The translations under genes and the position numbers were made by a program. DNA of 36,295 nt from Listeria grandensis FSL F6-0971. Its GTDB lineage: Bacteria; Bacillota; Bacilli; Lactobacillales; Listeriaceae. Each line of letters starts with the position of its first letter. Within the stretch, counting starts at the first letter, position 1. A model generated the notes under the pieces. It was not told the DNA's origin. It did not search any database and was given only the letters and a program-made list of their open reading frames with translations. Where the stretch lies: NCBI RefSeq assembly GCF_000525835.1, contig NZ_AODD01000037.1, positions 1 to 36,295 on the forward strand, in the 5' to 3' direction. This document shows, piece after piece, positions 27,135 through 35,165 of this stretch.

Positions 27135-27747
27135 TTTCTTCGGCTCCTCTCACTTTTTGAATGAATGCTATTATTTTTTCGGGGTCTTTCGTTCCGTTTG
27201 TTTCGACGCCAGAGGAAATATCTACGGCGAACGGATGAAATTGTTGGATTGCGACACCGACATTACCCGCATTTAGGCCGCCTGCAACGATTAGCCGATC
27301 GTTCGGGAGTTCTGTTTTCCCAAGCGCTTCCCAGTCAAACGTTTCACCACTACCACCTTCAAACTGGGTAGCCGGTGCATCTAGCAAGATCAGGCTGTCT
27401 GGATAAGCCGTTATATCGCCCTCCATCCGCCCTGCCTTGACCGGAAACGCTTTGATCGTCGGGTGATTGATCAGAGCCAAGTCCGCACTCGTCTCTTGAC
27501 CGTGACATTGCACAATATCAAGCGGTACCATCGCCGCAATACGGTTGATTTCTGCGGGACTTTCATTCACAAAAACGCCTACTTTTTTCACTGTTTCCGG
27601 AATATCTCTAGCTAAAATTCGTGCTTGATCTGGCGTCACCTGTCGTTTACTCGCAGCAAAAACGAAACCGATCATATCCGCGCCTTGCTCCACCGCCACC
27701 TCAATATCCGGTCGGTATTTCAACCCACAAATCTTAATCTGCGTCAT
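27124..27747 (-). CDS. trpF: phosphoribosylanthranilate isomerase
   Basis: Amadori isomerisation of phosphoribosylanthranilate to CdRP. The 207-residue TIM barrel has [10 protein letters not shown] (catalytic Cys7), [22 protein letters not shown] (catalytic Asp) and AGGLNAGNV. The ATG overlaps the trpC stop (ATGA) and its 3' end overlaps trpB by 11 bases, so translation is coupled on both sides. Confidence 0.96.
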   Translation of the reverse strand: MTQIKICGLKYRPDIEVAVEQGADMIGFVFAASKRQVTPDQARILARDIPETVKKVGVFVNESPAEINRIAAMVPLDIVQCHGQETSADLALINHPTIKAFPVKAGRMEGDITAYPDSLILLDAPATQFEGGSGETFDWEALGKTELPNDRLIVAGGLNAGNVGVAIQQFHPFAVDISSGVETNGTKDPEKIIAFIQKVRGAEENEL

Positions 27748-28508
27748 AAGCGATTCACCTTCAAATCACTGGCTGCTTGTTCGACATTTTCCGCACGCAT
27801 TAACGCTTCTCCGACAAGCACGACGCTATACGATTTTGCCACCCGAGCAACGTCTCTCGGCTCGCGAATACCACTTTCACTAATATAAAACGTATCGGTC
27901 ACCGAAAAAGAGTCGGCCATGCGCTCACTAACCGCAATGTCCACAACAAAACTATGTAGATCGCGGTTATTCACGCCGATTAATTTCGCTCCTAATTGTT
28001 CCGCAATTTTCAACTCTGCTTCATTATGCACTTCCATGAGAACTTCCAAATCGAGCGCCATCGCTTGCTTGTAGAGTGTCATTAAAGCCATTTCACTTAG
28101 TGCGGCAACAATTAATAACACGATCGAGGCGCCAGCATTTTTGGCACGGATCAATTGTTTTTCGCTGATGATGAAATCTTTGCATAAAACCGGAATGCTC
28201 ACCGCATTCGCAACAGCACGCAAATCCTCGATACCCCCTTTGAAAAATTGCTGATCTGTGAGCACTGAAATTGCCCCAGCACCTGCCGCTTCGTAACTTT
28301 TAGCTTGGGCAACCGGATCAACATCTAAATTAATTGCCCCCTTCGACGGAGAAGCCCGCTTCACTTCAGCAATCAACTGCACCGCTCCTTGATTTGCCTT
28401 TAAAAATGCTTGAAAATATGGTTTCTGACGTGGTAAATTCACCGTTTCTAAAGGCATCTCCGCCACCTCTTGCTCTTTTTTCGCTAAAATTTCTTCTAAA
28501 AATGTCAT
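27744..28508 (-). CDS. trpC: indole-3-glycerol phosphate synthase
   Basis: Ring closure of CdRP to indole-3-glycerol phosphate. The 254-residue TIM barrel has [13 protein letters not shown] (catalytic Lys), [27 protein letters not shown] and SESGI. The ATG at 28508 overlaps the trpD stop (ATGA) and gives the usual family length; the frame continues 8 codons upstream inside trpD without support. trpC and trpF are separate genes, as in other Bacillales. Confidence 0.97.
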   Translation of the reverse strand: MTFLEEILAKKEQEVAEMPLETVNLPRQKPYFQAFLKANQGAVQLIAEVKRASPSKGAINLDVDPVAQAKSYEAAGAGAISVLTDQQFFKGGIEDLRAVANAVSIPVLCKDFIISEKQLIRAKNAGASIVLLIVAALSEMALMTLYKQAMALDLEVLMEVHNEAELKIAEQLGAKLIGVNNRDLHSFVVDIAVSERMADSFSVTDTFYISESGIREPRDVARVAKSYSVVLVGEALMRAENVEQAASDLKVNRL

Positions 28509-29524
28509 CCTGCTAATCGCTCCTTTTGACAAGCTAATAATTTCGTTAATTTAGCATAAGCCTCGCCGCTATCAATTAAATCACGCGCCATCTGAATCCC
28601 TGCTTCAAGCGTCGCAGCTTTCCCGTGTGCAAGCAGGCCAAGACCTGCATTCAAAATCACTGTATCGTAATACGCGCTTGGTTCTGCCTTTAATACCGAT
28701 AACAAAATTTCCGCATTTCGCGCCGCATCCCCACCTTGAATAGCCTCCAAACCCTGGCTTTTCAAACCAACATCCTCTGGTAGAAAAGTGTGTCGCGTGA
28801 CTTCTCCATTTTCAAGTAACGCGTAATGGTTCTCACCGGCCAGCGAAGCCTCGTCCATAAAACCGCCACCATTCACAACAATCGCCCGTTTTCGCCCCAA
28901 TTTTCCGAGTACCTGAGCGGTTTGTTCCAATAGATCACGACGATAAATGCCCATTAATTGTGTTTCTAATTTCACAGGATTGGTAAGTGGTCCGATAAGG
29001 TTGAAAATCGTCGGTGTATTCAACTCACGTCGCACTGCCATTACGTATTTCATATTCGGATGCACATGAGGTGCGAACAAGAAAGCAATGCCTGCATTCT
29101 CCAGTAAATATACCATATCCTCGGCGCCAAGCGAAATATCAATGCCTAATTCCTGACAGACATCCGCACTTCCTGACTTACTTGAAATACTACGATTTCC
29201 GTGTTTTGCGACCTTAATCCCTGCTGCCGCTAGGACAAACGCTGATGTCGTACTAACATTGAAGCTGAGCGATTTATCTCCACCCGTTCCACAATTATCC
29301 ATCGTATTTTCAGACGCTATCGGTAATTGAATGGCCACACCTTGCATCGTCTCCGCAATCGCCTGCATTTCCTCAATCGTTTCGCCTTTAATTTTGAGTG
29401 CCATCAAGAAAGCCGCGATTTGCGCCTGTGTTAAATCTCCTGCAAAAATTGCTCTCGCCACCGACTGCATCTCTTCTCGCGTTAAATTTTCCTGATCATA
29501 TACTTTCTGCAAATACGCTTCCAT
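28505..29524 (-). CDS. trpD: anthranilate phosphoribosyltransferase
   Basis: Transfers phosphoribose from PRPP to anthranilate. The 339-residue product has the PRPP-binding [54 protein letters not shown] and a GGGFMDE segment, all in family order. The ATG at 29524 follows AAGGAGGAG by about 7 bases and overlaps the trpG 3' end by 29 bases, the largest overlap in the operon. The frame extends 6 codons upstream. Confidence 0.97.
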   Translation of the reverse strand: MEAYLQKVYDQENLTREEMQSVARAIFAGDLTQAQIAAFLMALKIKGETIEEMQAIAETMQGVAIQLPIASENTMDNCGTGGDKSLSFNVSTTSAFVLAAAGIKVAKHGNRSISSKSGSADVCQELGIDISLGAEDMVYLLENAGIAFLFAPHVHPNMKYVMAVRRELNTPTIFNLIGPLTNPVKLETQLMGIYRRDLLEQTAQVLGKLGRKRAIVVNGGGFMDEASLAGENHYALLENGEVTRHTFLPEDVGLKSQGLEAIQGGDAARNAEILLSVLKAEPSAYYDTVILNAGLGLLAHGKAATLEAGIQMARDLIDSGEAYAKLTKLLACQKERLAG

Positions 29525-30107
29525 CTTGTGCTCCTCCTTCATTCACAATATTTACAAAATTCCCCATCATCTGCTTCCCATCCGCTGTTCCAATCGACTC
29601 TGGATGAAACTGCAAGCCATAAACCGGAAAGCCACGCAACTGCATCGCCATGATCTCCGCATCATCTAGCGACCTCGCCAAAACTTCCAATTCCTCTGGA
29701 AATCCTGCTTTATCAACAATCAGCGAATGATACCGCATAATTTCCAAATCCGCACCTAGCCCCGCAAAAATTGCTCCACCATCCTGCCTCATCGTCGATA
29801 CCTTCCCGTGACGGATAATTCTCGCCCGACTCACCGTCCCGCCAAACACTTCACCAATCGCTTGATGTCCCAAGCAAATGCCTAACATCGGTTTGACCTT
29901 CGCAAATCTCCGAACGACCTCCTCTAAAAGCCCAGCCTCACTCGGCTTCCCAGGCCCTGGTGACAAGACGATTCCCGTCGCACGCGCCGCCACATCCAGC
30001 AAATCCTCCGCATCATTTCGGCGAACAACAACCGCATCTGCGTACTCCGCCAAATATTGCTCCAAATTATACGTAAATGAATCATAATTATCGACTAATA
30101 AAATCAT
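29496..30107 (-). CDS. trpG: anthranilate synthase glutamine amidotransferase
   Basis: Class I glutamine amidotransferase that feeds ammonia to TrpE. The 203-residue product has LVDNYDSFTYNL, the oxyanion strand LSPGPGKP, the nucleophile Cys in MLGICLGHQAIGEVFGG and the His/Glu pair in LQFHPESIGT. In some Bacillales the same subunit also serves PabB; here it lies inside the trp operon, so its main role is anthranilate synthesis. Its ATG overlaps the trpE stop by 4 bases. Confidence 0.97.
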   Translation of the reverse strand: MILLVDNYDSFTYNLEQYLAEYADAVVVRRNDAEDLLDVAARATGIVLSPGPGKPSEAGLLEEVVRRFAKVKPMLGICLGHQAIGEVFGGTVSRARIIRHGKVSTMRQDGGAIFAGLGADLEIMRYHSLIVDKAGFPEELEVLARSLDDAEIMAMQLRGFPVYGLQFHPESIGTADGKQMMGNFVNIVNEGGAQDGSVFAESI

Positions 30108-31471
30108 TTTCCAACCTCCAGTAATGCCTTTGCTTTTTGTAGCGTTTCTAAATATTCACTCTCTGGATCCGAATCATACACAACCCCAGCCCCAGCTTGT
30201 ACATAAGCTCTGCCTTGATGTAGCACCATCGTTCGAATCGCCAAGGCAAAATCACAATCACCAGTATGCGTCAAATACCCAACCGCTCCCGCATAAGGTC
30301 CACGTTTCACATTCTCCCATTCATAAATCCGCTCCATCGCCCGTATCTTTGGTGCCCCGCTCACCGTTCCCGCTGGCAAGACTGATTTCAGCGCATCCAT
30401 CGCAGTCAAACCAGGTTTCAACGTCCCTTCCACAACCGATACCAAGTGCATCAAAAAGCGATATCGTTCTATCGTCAAGTAAACCGGAACCGTCACACTA
30501 CCCGTCACCGCAATTTTCCCGATGTCATTTCGGCCTAAATCAACTAGCATCCGATGTTCCGCAAGCTCCTTTTCATCGTGTAATAACTCATGCGCCAAGT
30601 TCGCATCCTCCTGCTTCGTCGCCCCACGTTTTCGCGTCCCAGCAATCGGATTTGTCACAACGACATCTCCCGTCACACTCACCAAGCTTTCCGGCGAAGA
30701 TCCAATCAACTTCGTCTCCCCAAAATCCACGAAAAATAAGTACGGCGACGGATTCAACAATCGCAATTTCCGGTAATAATCAAACGCTTCACCCGTAAAC
30801 GGCGTCTCCAAGCGCTGCGACAATACAATTTGGAAAAAGTCTCCGTTTTTAATGTGCGTCTTTGCCTTCTCTACCTGCGCCATATATTCCGCCTTCGTCA
30901 CATTACTCGTATACTCCATAGGCGCCACTGTCACATCGCGCGCCTCCTGCTCAAACGGCGTCACCAGCTGCTCATGCATCCGATTCAGCGCCTCCAGCAT
31001 CTCCTGTTCCGTCCGATTCGAATAACAATTATCCTGAACAAGCATCATTTCCTCCGCCTGATGGTCCATAATCAAAAACGACTCATACAACATAAAATGA
31101 CTGTCCGCTAGCCCCGCACGTGTTTCTTTCGGCATCTCCCCCAAATCCTCATAAAGCGCAATCGTATCATAACCAACATATCCGATCGCCCCTGCCTCAA
31201 AAGGAAGTTCCTCTGCCGTCCGAGTTGCCGTCCGAATCACCCGATCAAGCTCCATTAGCGGATCCGTCACCATTTTCTCCACACCATCCAACAAAAACCG
31301 CTGTCCATGAATACTAATCTCGTGCACTGGATCCATCGCAATAATCGAGTACCGACCTGCATCCGCATCCCGCGCCGCACCTTCCAACAACGCCTTATTT
31401 TTACCATCTAACCGTTCATACGCCAAAATCGCCGTTATCGTATCAGCATTTATTTTTTTCGTTAATTTCAT
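30104..31471 (-). CDS. trpE: anthranilate synthase component I
   Basis: Converts chorismate plus ammonia to anthranilate and pyruvate; first enzyme of the operon and the usual point of Trp feedback. The 455-residue product has FFQIVLSQRLETPF, LVSVTGDVVVTNPIAGTRKR, EHRMLVDLGRNDIGK, PAGTVSGAPKIRAMERI and QAGAGVVYDSDPESEYLET, so catalysis should be intact. It is shorter at the N terminus than Bacillus TrpE (about 515). The feedback motif LLES-X10-S reads LLEG-X10-S here. GGAGG lies 8 bases before the ATG. Expression is controlled by tandem T-boxes. Confidence 0.97.
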   Translation of the reverse strand: MKLTKKINADTITAILAYERLDGKNKALLEGAARDADAGRYSIIAMDPVHEISIHGQRFLLDGVEKMVTDPLMELDRVIRTATRTAEELPFEAGAIGYVGYDTIALYEDLGEMPKETRAGLADSHFMLYESFLIMDHQAEEMMLVQDNCYSNRTEQEMLEALNRMHEQLVTPFEQEARDVTVAPMEYTSNVTKAEYMAQVEKAKTHIKNGDFFQIVLSQRLETPFTGEAFDYYRKLRLLNPSPYLFFVDFGETKLIGSSPESLVSVTGDVVVTNPIAGTRKRGATKQEDANLAHELLHDEKELAEHRMLVDLGRNDIGKIAVTGSVTVPVYLTIERYRFLMHLVSVVEGTLKPGLTAMDALKSVLPAGTVSGAPKIRAMERIYEWENVKRGPYAGAVGYLTHTGDCDFALAIRTMVLHQGRAYVQAGAGVVYDSDPESEYLETLQKAKALLEVGK

Positions 31472-31494
31472 CGCTCATTCCTCCAATTCTATAT

Positions 31495-31912
31495 ACAAAA
31501 AAGCCCTCTAAAGAACACAGCACAATCACTGCTTTCCTTAGAGGGCGAATATCGCGGTACCACCTCTTACTTAGAAGCTAGCGACCAGGCAAACACTCAT
31601 CTCCGTCGTTAAAATCTCCGTTCCGATGCTCGTGTACAAATCGTACATTCCGCTTCGGTACTCGATTTCGCCTAGGACCTAAGCAGTTGCCTGGTCGCTA
31701 GTGTTCGGCGGTGATGAGAGAAAAGTTTGGCGGTTCGCTTTACTTCTTTCTCATTAGAATTTAGGGCCAGATGTCGGCTCCAAATCCAATCTCTATAACG
31801 GGAGAACCCGGTAGCTCCTACTTTTTTGTTCAAAGCCACACGCGCAAGGACCACTTCGGCAACATAACTTTATCAGCTCACACCAACCACTGACTCTCTA
31901 TAAAAATTATAT
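31495..31912 (-). promoter_or_regulatory. T-box riboswitch 2 (Trp), proximal to trpE
   Basis: Complete T-box leader. Stem I begins AGAGAGTCAGTGGTTGGTG; the likely specifier is UGG (31853-31851) in the context CCGAAG-UGG-UCCUUGC. The T-box sequence AGAGGTGGTACCGCG lies at 31553-31567. The terminator has 9-bp arms GCCCTCTAA (31503-31511) and TTAGAGGGC (31538-31546), followed by six T, ending 24 bases before trpE. Uncharged tRNA-Trp would favour the antiterminator. Between Stem I and the T-box a perfect 15-bp inverted repeat (31578-31592 with 31687-31701) encloses about 95 bases, an unusually large arm. Confidence 0.9.
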
Positions 31913-31936
31913 TTGCTTACTCTTCTTGCTTTATGT

Positions 31937-32065
31937 TTTATCGTATTTTATTTGGTATTTAGTCTCGTTTGGCACGTTGTAAGAGCCGCTGATGGTTTAC
32001 ATGCTCGCTTCGCTCTCATGCATATTGTGGCTCTAAATCGGCAAGGGATGCCTCATAAGACCCAC
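31937..32065 (-). other. structured spacer between the two T-boxes
   Basis: About 130 bases with an inverted repeat AGAGCC (31982-31987) / GGCTCT (32028-32033) and an inner GAGCGAAGCGAGC segment. GCCGCTGATGGTTTAC (31985-32000) resembles GCCGCTGTTGGCCTAC (32414-32429) upstream of T-box 1, which suggests that the leader arose by duplication of a unit including upstream DNA. No strong promoter is seen here; TATAAT on the minus strand near 31910 has a poor -35. Confidence 0.45.
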
Positions 32066-32345
32066 AACAAAAAGAGCCTCCCTCCATATCTAATAAACTT
32101 AGATAAGGACGGGAGACCCGTGGTACCACCTTCATTAATCGAAAAAAAACGATTCACTCAATCCCACAATACTATGGGGTGCCTTGTGTAACGATAAGGC
32201 CTAATCGCTAACTCCTACTGAGGAAAACCCGTTCAGCTTAGTTGCTCCGAAGTCCATTCACACCATTTCTGCTACTGATTCACACCAACCATCAGCTCTC
32301 TTAAAACATCCATCATGTTACTTACTCTTCATCCACGCATTCATT
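32066..32345 (-). promoter_or_regulatory. T-box riboswitch 1 (Trp), distal to trpE
   Basis: A second complete T-box, transcribed first. Stem I has AGAGAGCTGATGGTTGGTG; the specifier is UGG (32256-32254) in the typical context GAA-UGG-ACUUCGGAGC. The T-box GAAGGTGGTACCACGGG lies around 32116-32133. The terminator pairs 32074-32092 with 32100-32119 (about 18 bp, one bulge) and is followed by CTTTTTG. It is shorter than T-box 2 and has a different antiterminator sequence. Confidence 0.9.
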
Positions 32346-32358
32346 TAATATAACACTT

Positions 32359-32387
32359 ATGTTAGCCGATGTTCCTACTAAAGTCAA
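32359..32387 (-). promoter_or_regulatory. sigma-A promoter of the trp operon
   Basis: On the minus strand TTGACT (32387-32382), a 17-base spacer and TAACAT (32364-32359), just upstream of the first T-box leader. It is the best promoter in the 984-base region between murR and trpE. Confidence 0.7.
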
Positions 32388-32455
32388 GCATTTTTTACAA
32401 TGAAGTCTCCATAAGCCGCTGTTGGCCTACCTTTTCAAATTATGTAGCAAACAAA

Positions 32456-33304
32456 TCAAGATTCCCTAAATCGATTCGTCGCTTCCCGTGATGTCCTTAT
32501 CTGCTCAATCATTTCCTCATAATGATGCGAAGCGTAAAAGTAGAATAAGATGTCAATCACTAGAAACTGTGCTTGCCTGGAACTCGTTGCTGCACTTCTA
32601 AGCTCGGTTTCTGGCGCACGTGATGTTTCCAGCGCAACCGCCGCTCGTTGTTTTAATTTATTTTGTCCGAAACGGGTCAAACTAAGCAACTCTAACCCAT
32701 TGTTCAGCGCTTCATCGGCCAACTGCAATACTTCACTCGTTTCTCCACTATTTGAAATCGCAAAGAAAACCGCATTTTTAGAGCCTGCCGCAAAAGCCAT
32801 CGCTAAAATATGTGGATCAGCAATCGCAATCGCATGTTTGCCAGCGCGCATCCATTTTTGAGCAATATCTTCGGCAATTAACCACGAAGCTCCGACACCA
32901 TAGGCGTAGATTGTATCTGCTTTATAGAGAATCTCGCACGCCTCCATAATTTTTTCTTTCTCTAGTTGCCCCACCGTGTCGTTCAATGTTTGCACCGTGT
33001 TAGAAACAAGCTTTCGCGTAATTTCTTCAAACTCTTCATTCGGTTCAATATCATAGTAACCTACCTTTTCAGGTCGAACAAGCTCGACGGATAACTTCAT
33101 TTTGAGCTCAGGAAAGCCCTCCAACCCCATTGAATGGCAAAATCGAATCACCGCAGCACCACTTGCCCCGGAACTTTCAGCCAACTCATGAATCGACATT
33201 TTTACAATTTTACTAGGATCGGCCAATATCGCGCGACCTACTTTTGCCTCTGATTTCGGCAATTCATCTAAAATACCTTGAATTCGATTAATCACACTTC
33301 CCAT
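32456..33304 (-). CDS. murR: RpiR-family transcriptional regulator MurR
   Basis: A 282-residue regulator: N-terminal HTH_6 domain (about residues 1-77, with MSIHELAESSGASGAAVIRF as the helix-turn-helix) and a C-terminal SIS domain (about 115-250, YAYGVGASWLIAEDIAQKW and ISNSGETSEVLQLA) that binds a phosphosugar. The neighbouring murP and murQ point to MurNAc-6-P as ligand. The ATG at 33304 has AAGGAGG 14 bases away, rather far; a GTG three codons in is an alternative. It has its own extended -10 promoter and is separated from murP by terminators. Confidence 0.88.
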   Translation of the reverse strand: MGSVINRIQGILDELPKSEAKVGRAILADPSKIVKMSIHELAESSGASGAAVIRFCHSMGLEGFPELKMKLSVELVRPEKVGYYDIEPNEEFEEITRKLVSNTVQTLNDTVGQLEKEKIMEACEILYKADTIYAYGVGASWLIAEDIAQKWMRAGKHAIAIADPHILAMAFAAGSKNAVFFAISNSGETSEVLQLADEALNNGLELLSLTRFGQNKLKQRAAVALETSRAPETELRSAATSSRQAQFLVIDILFYFYASHHYEEMIEQIRTSREATNRFRES

Positions 33305-33345
33305 TATGTCTGTTGAAGCCTCCTTTGAATCATTTTCATGCTTTA

Positions 33346-33354
33346 ATTATAACA
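33346..33354 (-). promoter_or_regulatory. extended -10 promoter of murR
   Basis: On the minus strand TGTTATAAT, i.e. TATAAT (33346-33351) with TGn in front, about 40 bases before the murR start; TTGTTG lies 18 bases upstream as a partial -35. Confidence 0.5.
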
Positions 33355-33574
33355 TGCGACTAGACAATACAACAAAAAAAGCGAGACACACCTAAAAAAG
33401 CTTAACAAGCACATTATCAGTTTAAAAAATAATCTACCTCAACTCTGTGATCATTTTTATTCAAAAAAACTCATTCTTTACTTTCTTTTAAGACGAAATT
33501 CAGCAAAAATTCTTAATTTAAAATTAATTACTCATGTTTTTGTATTTTATTTGATTATAAATACAAAAAAGGAT

Positions 33575-33625
33575 GGAACATCCGTTGATACTAATCAACT
33601 TTTGTCCCGTCCTCCTTTCTAGTTC
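33575..33625 (-). terminator. second hairpin terminator between murP and murR
   Basis: On the minus strand GTTGAT/ATCAAC and GGGACA/TGTTCC pair to give a long stem near AAAGGAGGAC, followed by six T. It lies about 27 bases after the murP terminator, giving two in series. The rest of 33360-33575 is AT-rich without a gene. Confidence 0.65.
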
Positions 33626-33651
33626 TACATCTATTTTCGGTTTGGTTATTA

Positions 33652-33683
33652 AAATAGAGCGAGATTCACGCCCCGCTCTATTT
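33652..33683 (-). terminator. terminator after murP
   Basis: A perfect 10-bp stem AAATAGAGCG (33652-33661) / CGCTCTATTT (33674-33683) begins 4 bases after the murP stop. A T-rich right arm is present on the minus strand. Confidence 0.85.
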
Positions 33684-33686
33684 GTT

Positions 33687-35150
33687 TTATTCTTCTACTG
33701 CTTCCATCGCGTCTTTTGGAACACCCCAAAGATAAGTTAGGATGAAACCGCCAATGTAAGCTACTAGCAAACCGATAACATATTCAAACCATGAACCATT
33801 TGCAATCAATGGAATTAGCGCAACTCCAGATGGTCCAATTGCAATCGCGCCAACATTTCCGAAATAACCAATGGCCGCCCCACCGATACCCCCACCAATA
33901 CAAGCCGTAATGAAAGGTTTTCCAAGTGGGATTGTAACACCGTAAATTAGCGGCTCACCAATTCCTAAAATACCTACCGGCAGACCACCTTTAATCATAT
34001 TAATAAGTGGTTTATTTTTGCGACAACGCATCCAAATAGCGATTGCTGCTCCAACTTGGCCAGCGCCAGCCATCGCAAGCATAGGTAATAGGATTGTATA
34101 GCCTTGTTGTGCAATCATTTCAACATGAATAGGTGTTAAGACTTGATGAAGACCAAGCATTACCATTGGAAGGAATAGTGTCCCGAGAACGAATCCGGCG
34201 AACAACCCACCTTTTGCGATGATCCAGTTGATGCTTCCTACTAAACTTGTTGAAATAACGCCAGCAAATGGCATAATGATGAAAATCGTAAACAATCCAA
34301 TAATTAGTAGCGCTAACATCGGAGTCAGAATAATATCAAGTGAATTCGGAATCCATTTACGCAAGAATTTCTCAAGTACACATAACAAGTAAACCGCTAA
34401 GAGTACGCCGATAATTCCGCCTTGTCCAGCAACCATGTTGCTACCATTGAAAATATTTTTAATCGGTAATTCTGGTGTTACGCCTATAAGTAGCGTTATA
34501 CCACCGACGGCCCCACCAAGCACGGGCGTTCCACCGAATTCTTGCGCTGTATTAATACCAACATAAATAACAAGGAAGTAAAAAATACCATTCTTAATAA
34601 CGTTTAAAAGTGTAACATATTGCATCCATGTGCCAACGTCTAAATTACCAGCTTGGATATTGTTGAAAAGAATCGCCGCAATACCTGCGATTAAACCAGC
34701 ACCAACAAAGCCTGGAATAAGCGGTACGAAAATGTTAGAAACAGATTTCAGTAAACGTTTAAATCCTGACGAGCTATTTTGTTTCTTTTTCATTTCTGCT
34801 TTTATAGCTGCAGCTCTTTCTTCCACCAAGTCTTTACCCGATTTAGCTGAACTTTGTGTCAGATTCTCATCTAGATTATCTGGCAATGTTTCACCAAGCT
34901 TCACGCCTGCCATGTCACACATCGCGCCCGCCACTTTATTGACGAATCCCGGTCCAACAATGATTTGTAGTGTATCATCTTCTACCACACCAAGTACACC
35001 CGGTGCTTTTTTCAAACCTTCCACATTCACTTTATCTGTATCTTTAATTCCTAAACGCACACGCGTCATACAATGTGCGATTTTAGAAACGTTTCCCATA
35101 CCGCCGACTTCTTCAAAAATCTTTTGGCCTAAATCATGTTCTTTACTCAT
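33687..35150 (-). CDS. murP: PTS MurNAc-type EIIBC permease
   Basis: Imports a sugar, probably N-acetylmuramic acid, and phosphorylates it. The 487-residue protein has an EIIB domain (about 1-90) with the phosphorylated Cys27 in AHCMTRVRLG, a charged linker, and an EIIC domain (about 130-480) with roughly ten membrane segments and the GILGIGEPLIYGVTIPL substrate motif. No EIIA domain is fused or adjacent, so a glucose-type EIIA from elsewhere must donate phosphate, as known for MurP. It starts 15 bases after murQ with AAAGGGAGG as ribosome site. Substrate assignment rests on murQ and murR. Confidence 0.88.
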   Translation of the reverse strand: MSKEHDLGQKIFEEVGGMGNVSKIAHCMTRVRLGIKDTDKVNVEGLKKAPGVLGVVEDDTLQIIVGPGFVNKVAGAMCDMAGVKLGETLPDNLDENLTQSSAKSGKDLVEERAAAIKAEMKKKQNSSSGFKRLLKSVSNIFVPLIPGFVGAGLIAGIAAILFNNIQAGNLDVGTWMQYVTLLNVIKNGIFYFLVIYVGINTAQEFGGTPVLGGAVGGITLLIGVTPELPIKNIFNGSNMVAGQGGIIGVLLAVYLLCVLEKFLRKWIPNSLDIILTPMLALLIIGLFTIFIIMPFAGVISTSLVGSINWIIAKGGLFAGFVLGTLFLPMVMLGLHQVLTPIHVEMIAQQGYTILLPMLAMAGAGQVGAAIAIWMRCRKNKPLINMIKGGLPVGILGIGEPLIYGVTIPLGKPFITACIGGGIGGAAIGYFGNVGAIAIGPSGVALIPLIANGSWFEYVIGLLVAYIGGFILTYLWGVPKDAMEAVEE

Positions 35151-35165
35151 GTTTCTTACCTCCCT

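Noticed and set aside
30124-30798. 224-codon plus-strand frame opposite trpE.
   Set aside because: Ser/Pro/His-rich antisense shadow of a well-supported trpE gene.
31672-31854. 60-codon minus-strand frame inside T-box 2, with translation similar to the upstream extension of the ytmP frame.
   Set aside because: The similarity reflects nucleotide homology of the two T-box-like leaders, not coding; neither frame has a ribosome site.
31913-32191. 92-codon plus-strand frame across the trp leader.
   Set aside because: It lies entirely inside T-box 1 and the spacer, on the opposite strand to the riboswitch, with no ribosome site. Its protein-like look comes from conserved RNA motifs.
33520-33600. 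20-codon frame after AAAGGAGG in the murP-murR gap (TTG start, minus strand).
   Set aside because: The frame starts inside a terminator hairpin, spacing is long, and composition is that of AT-rich non-coding DNA.
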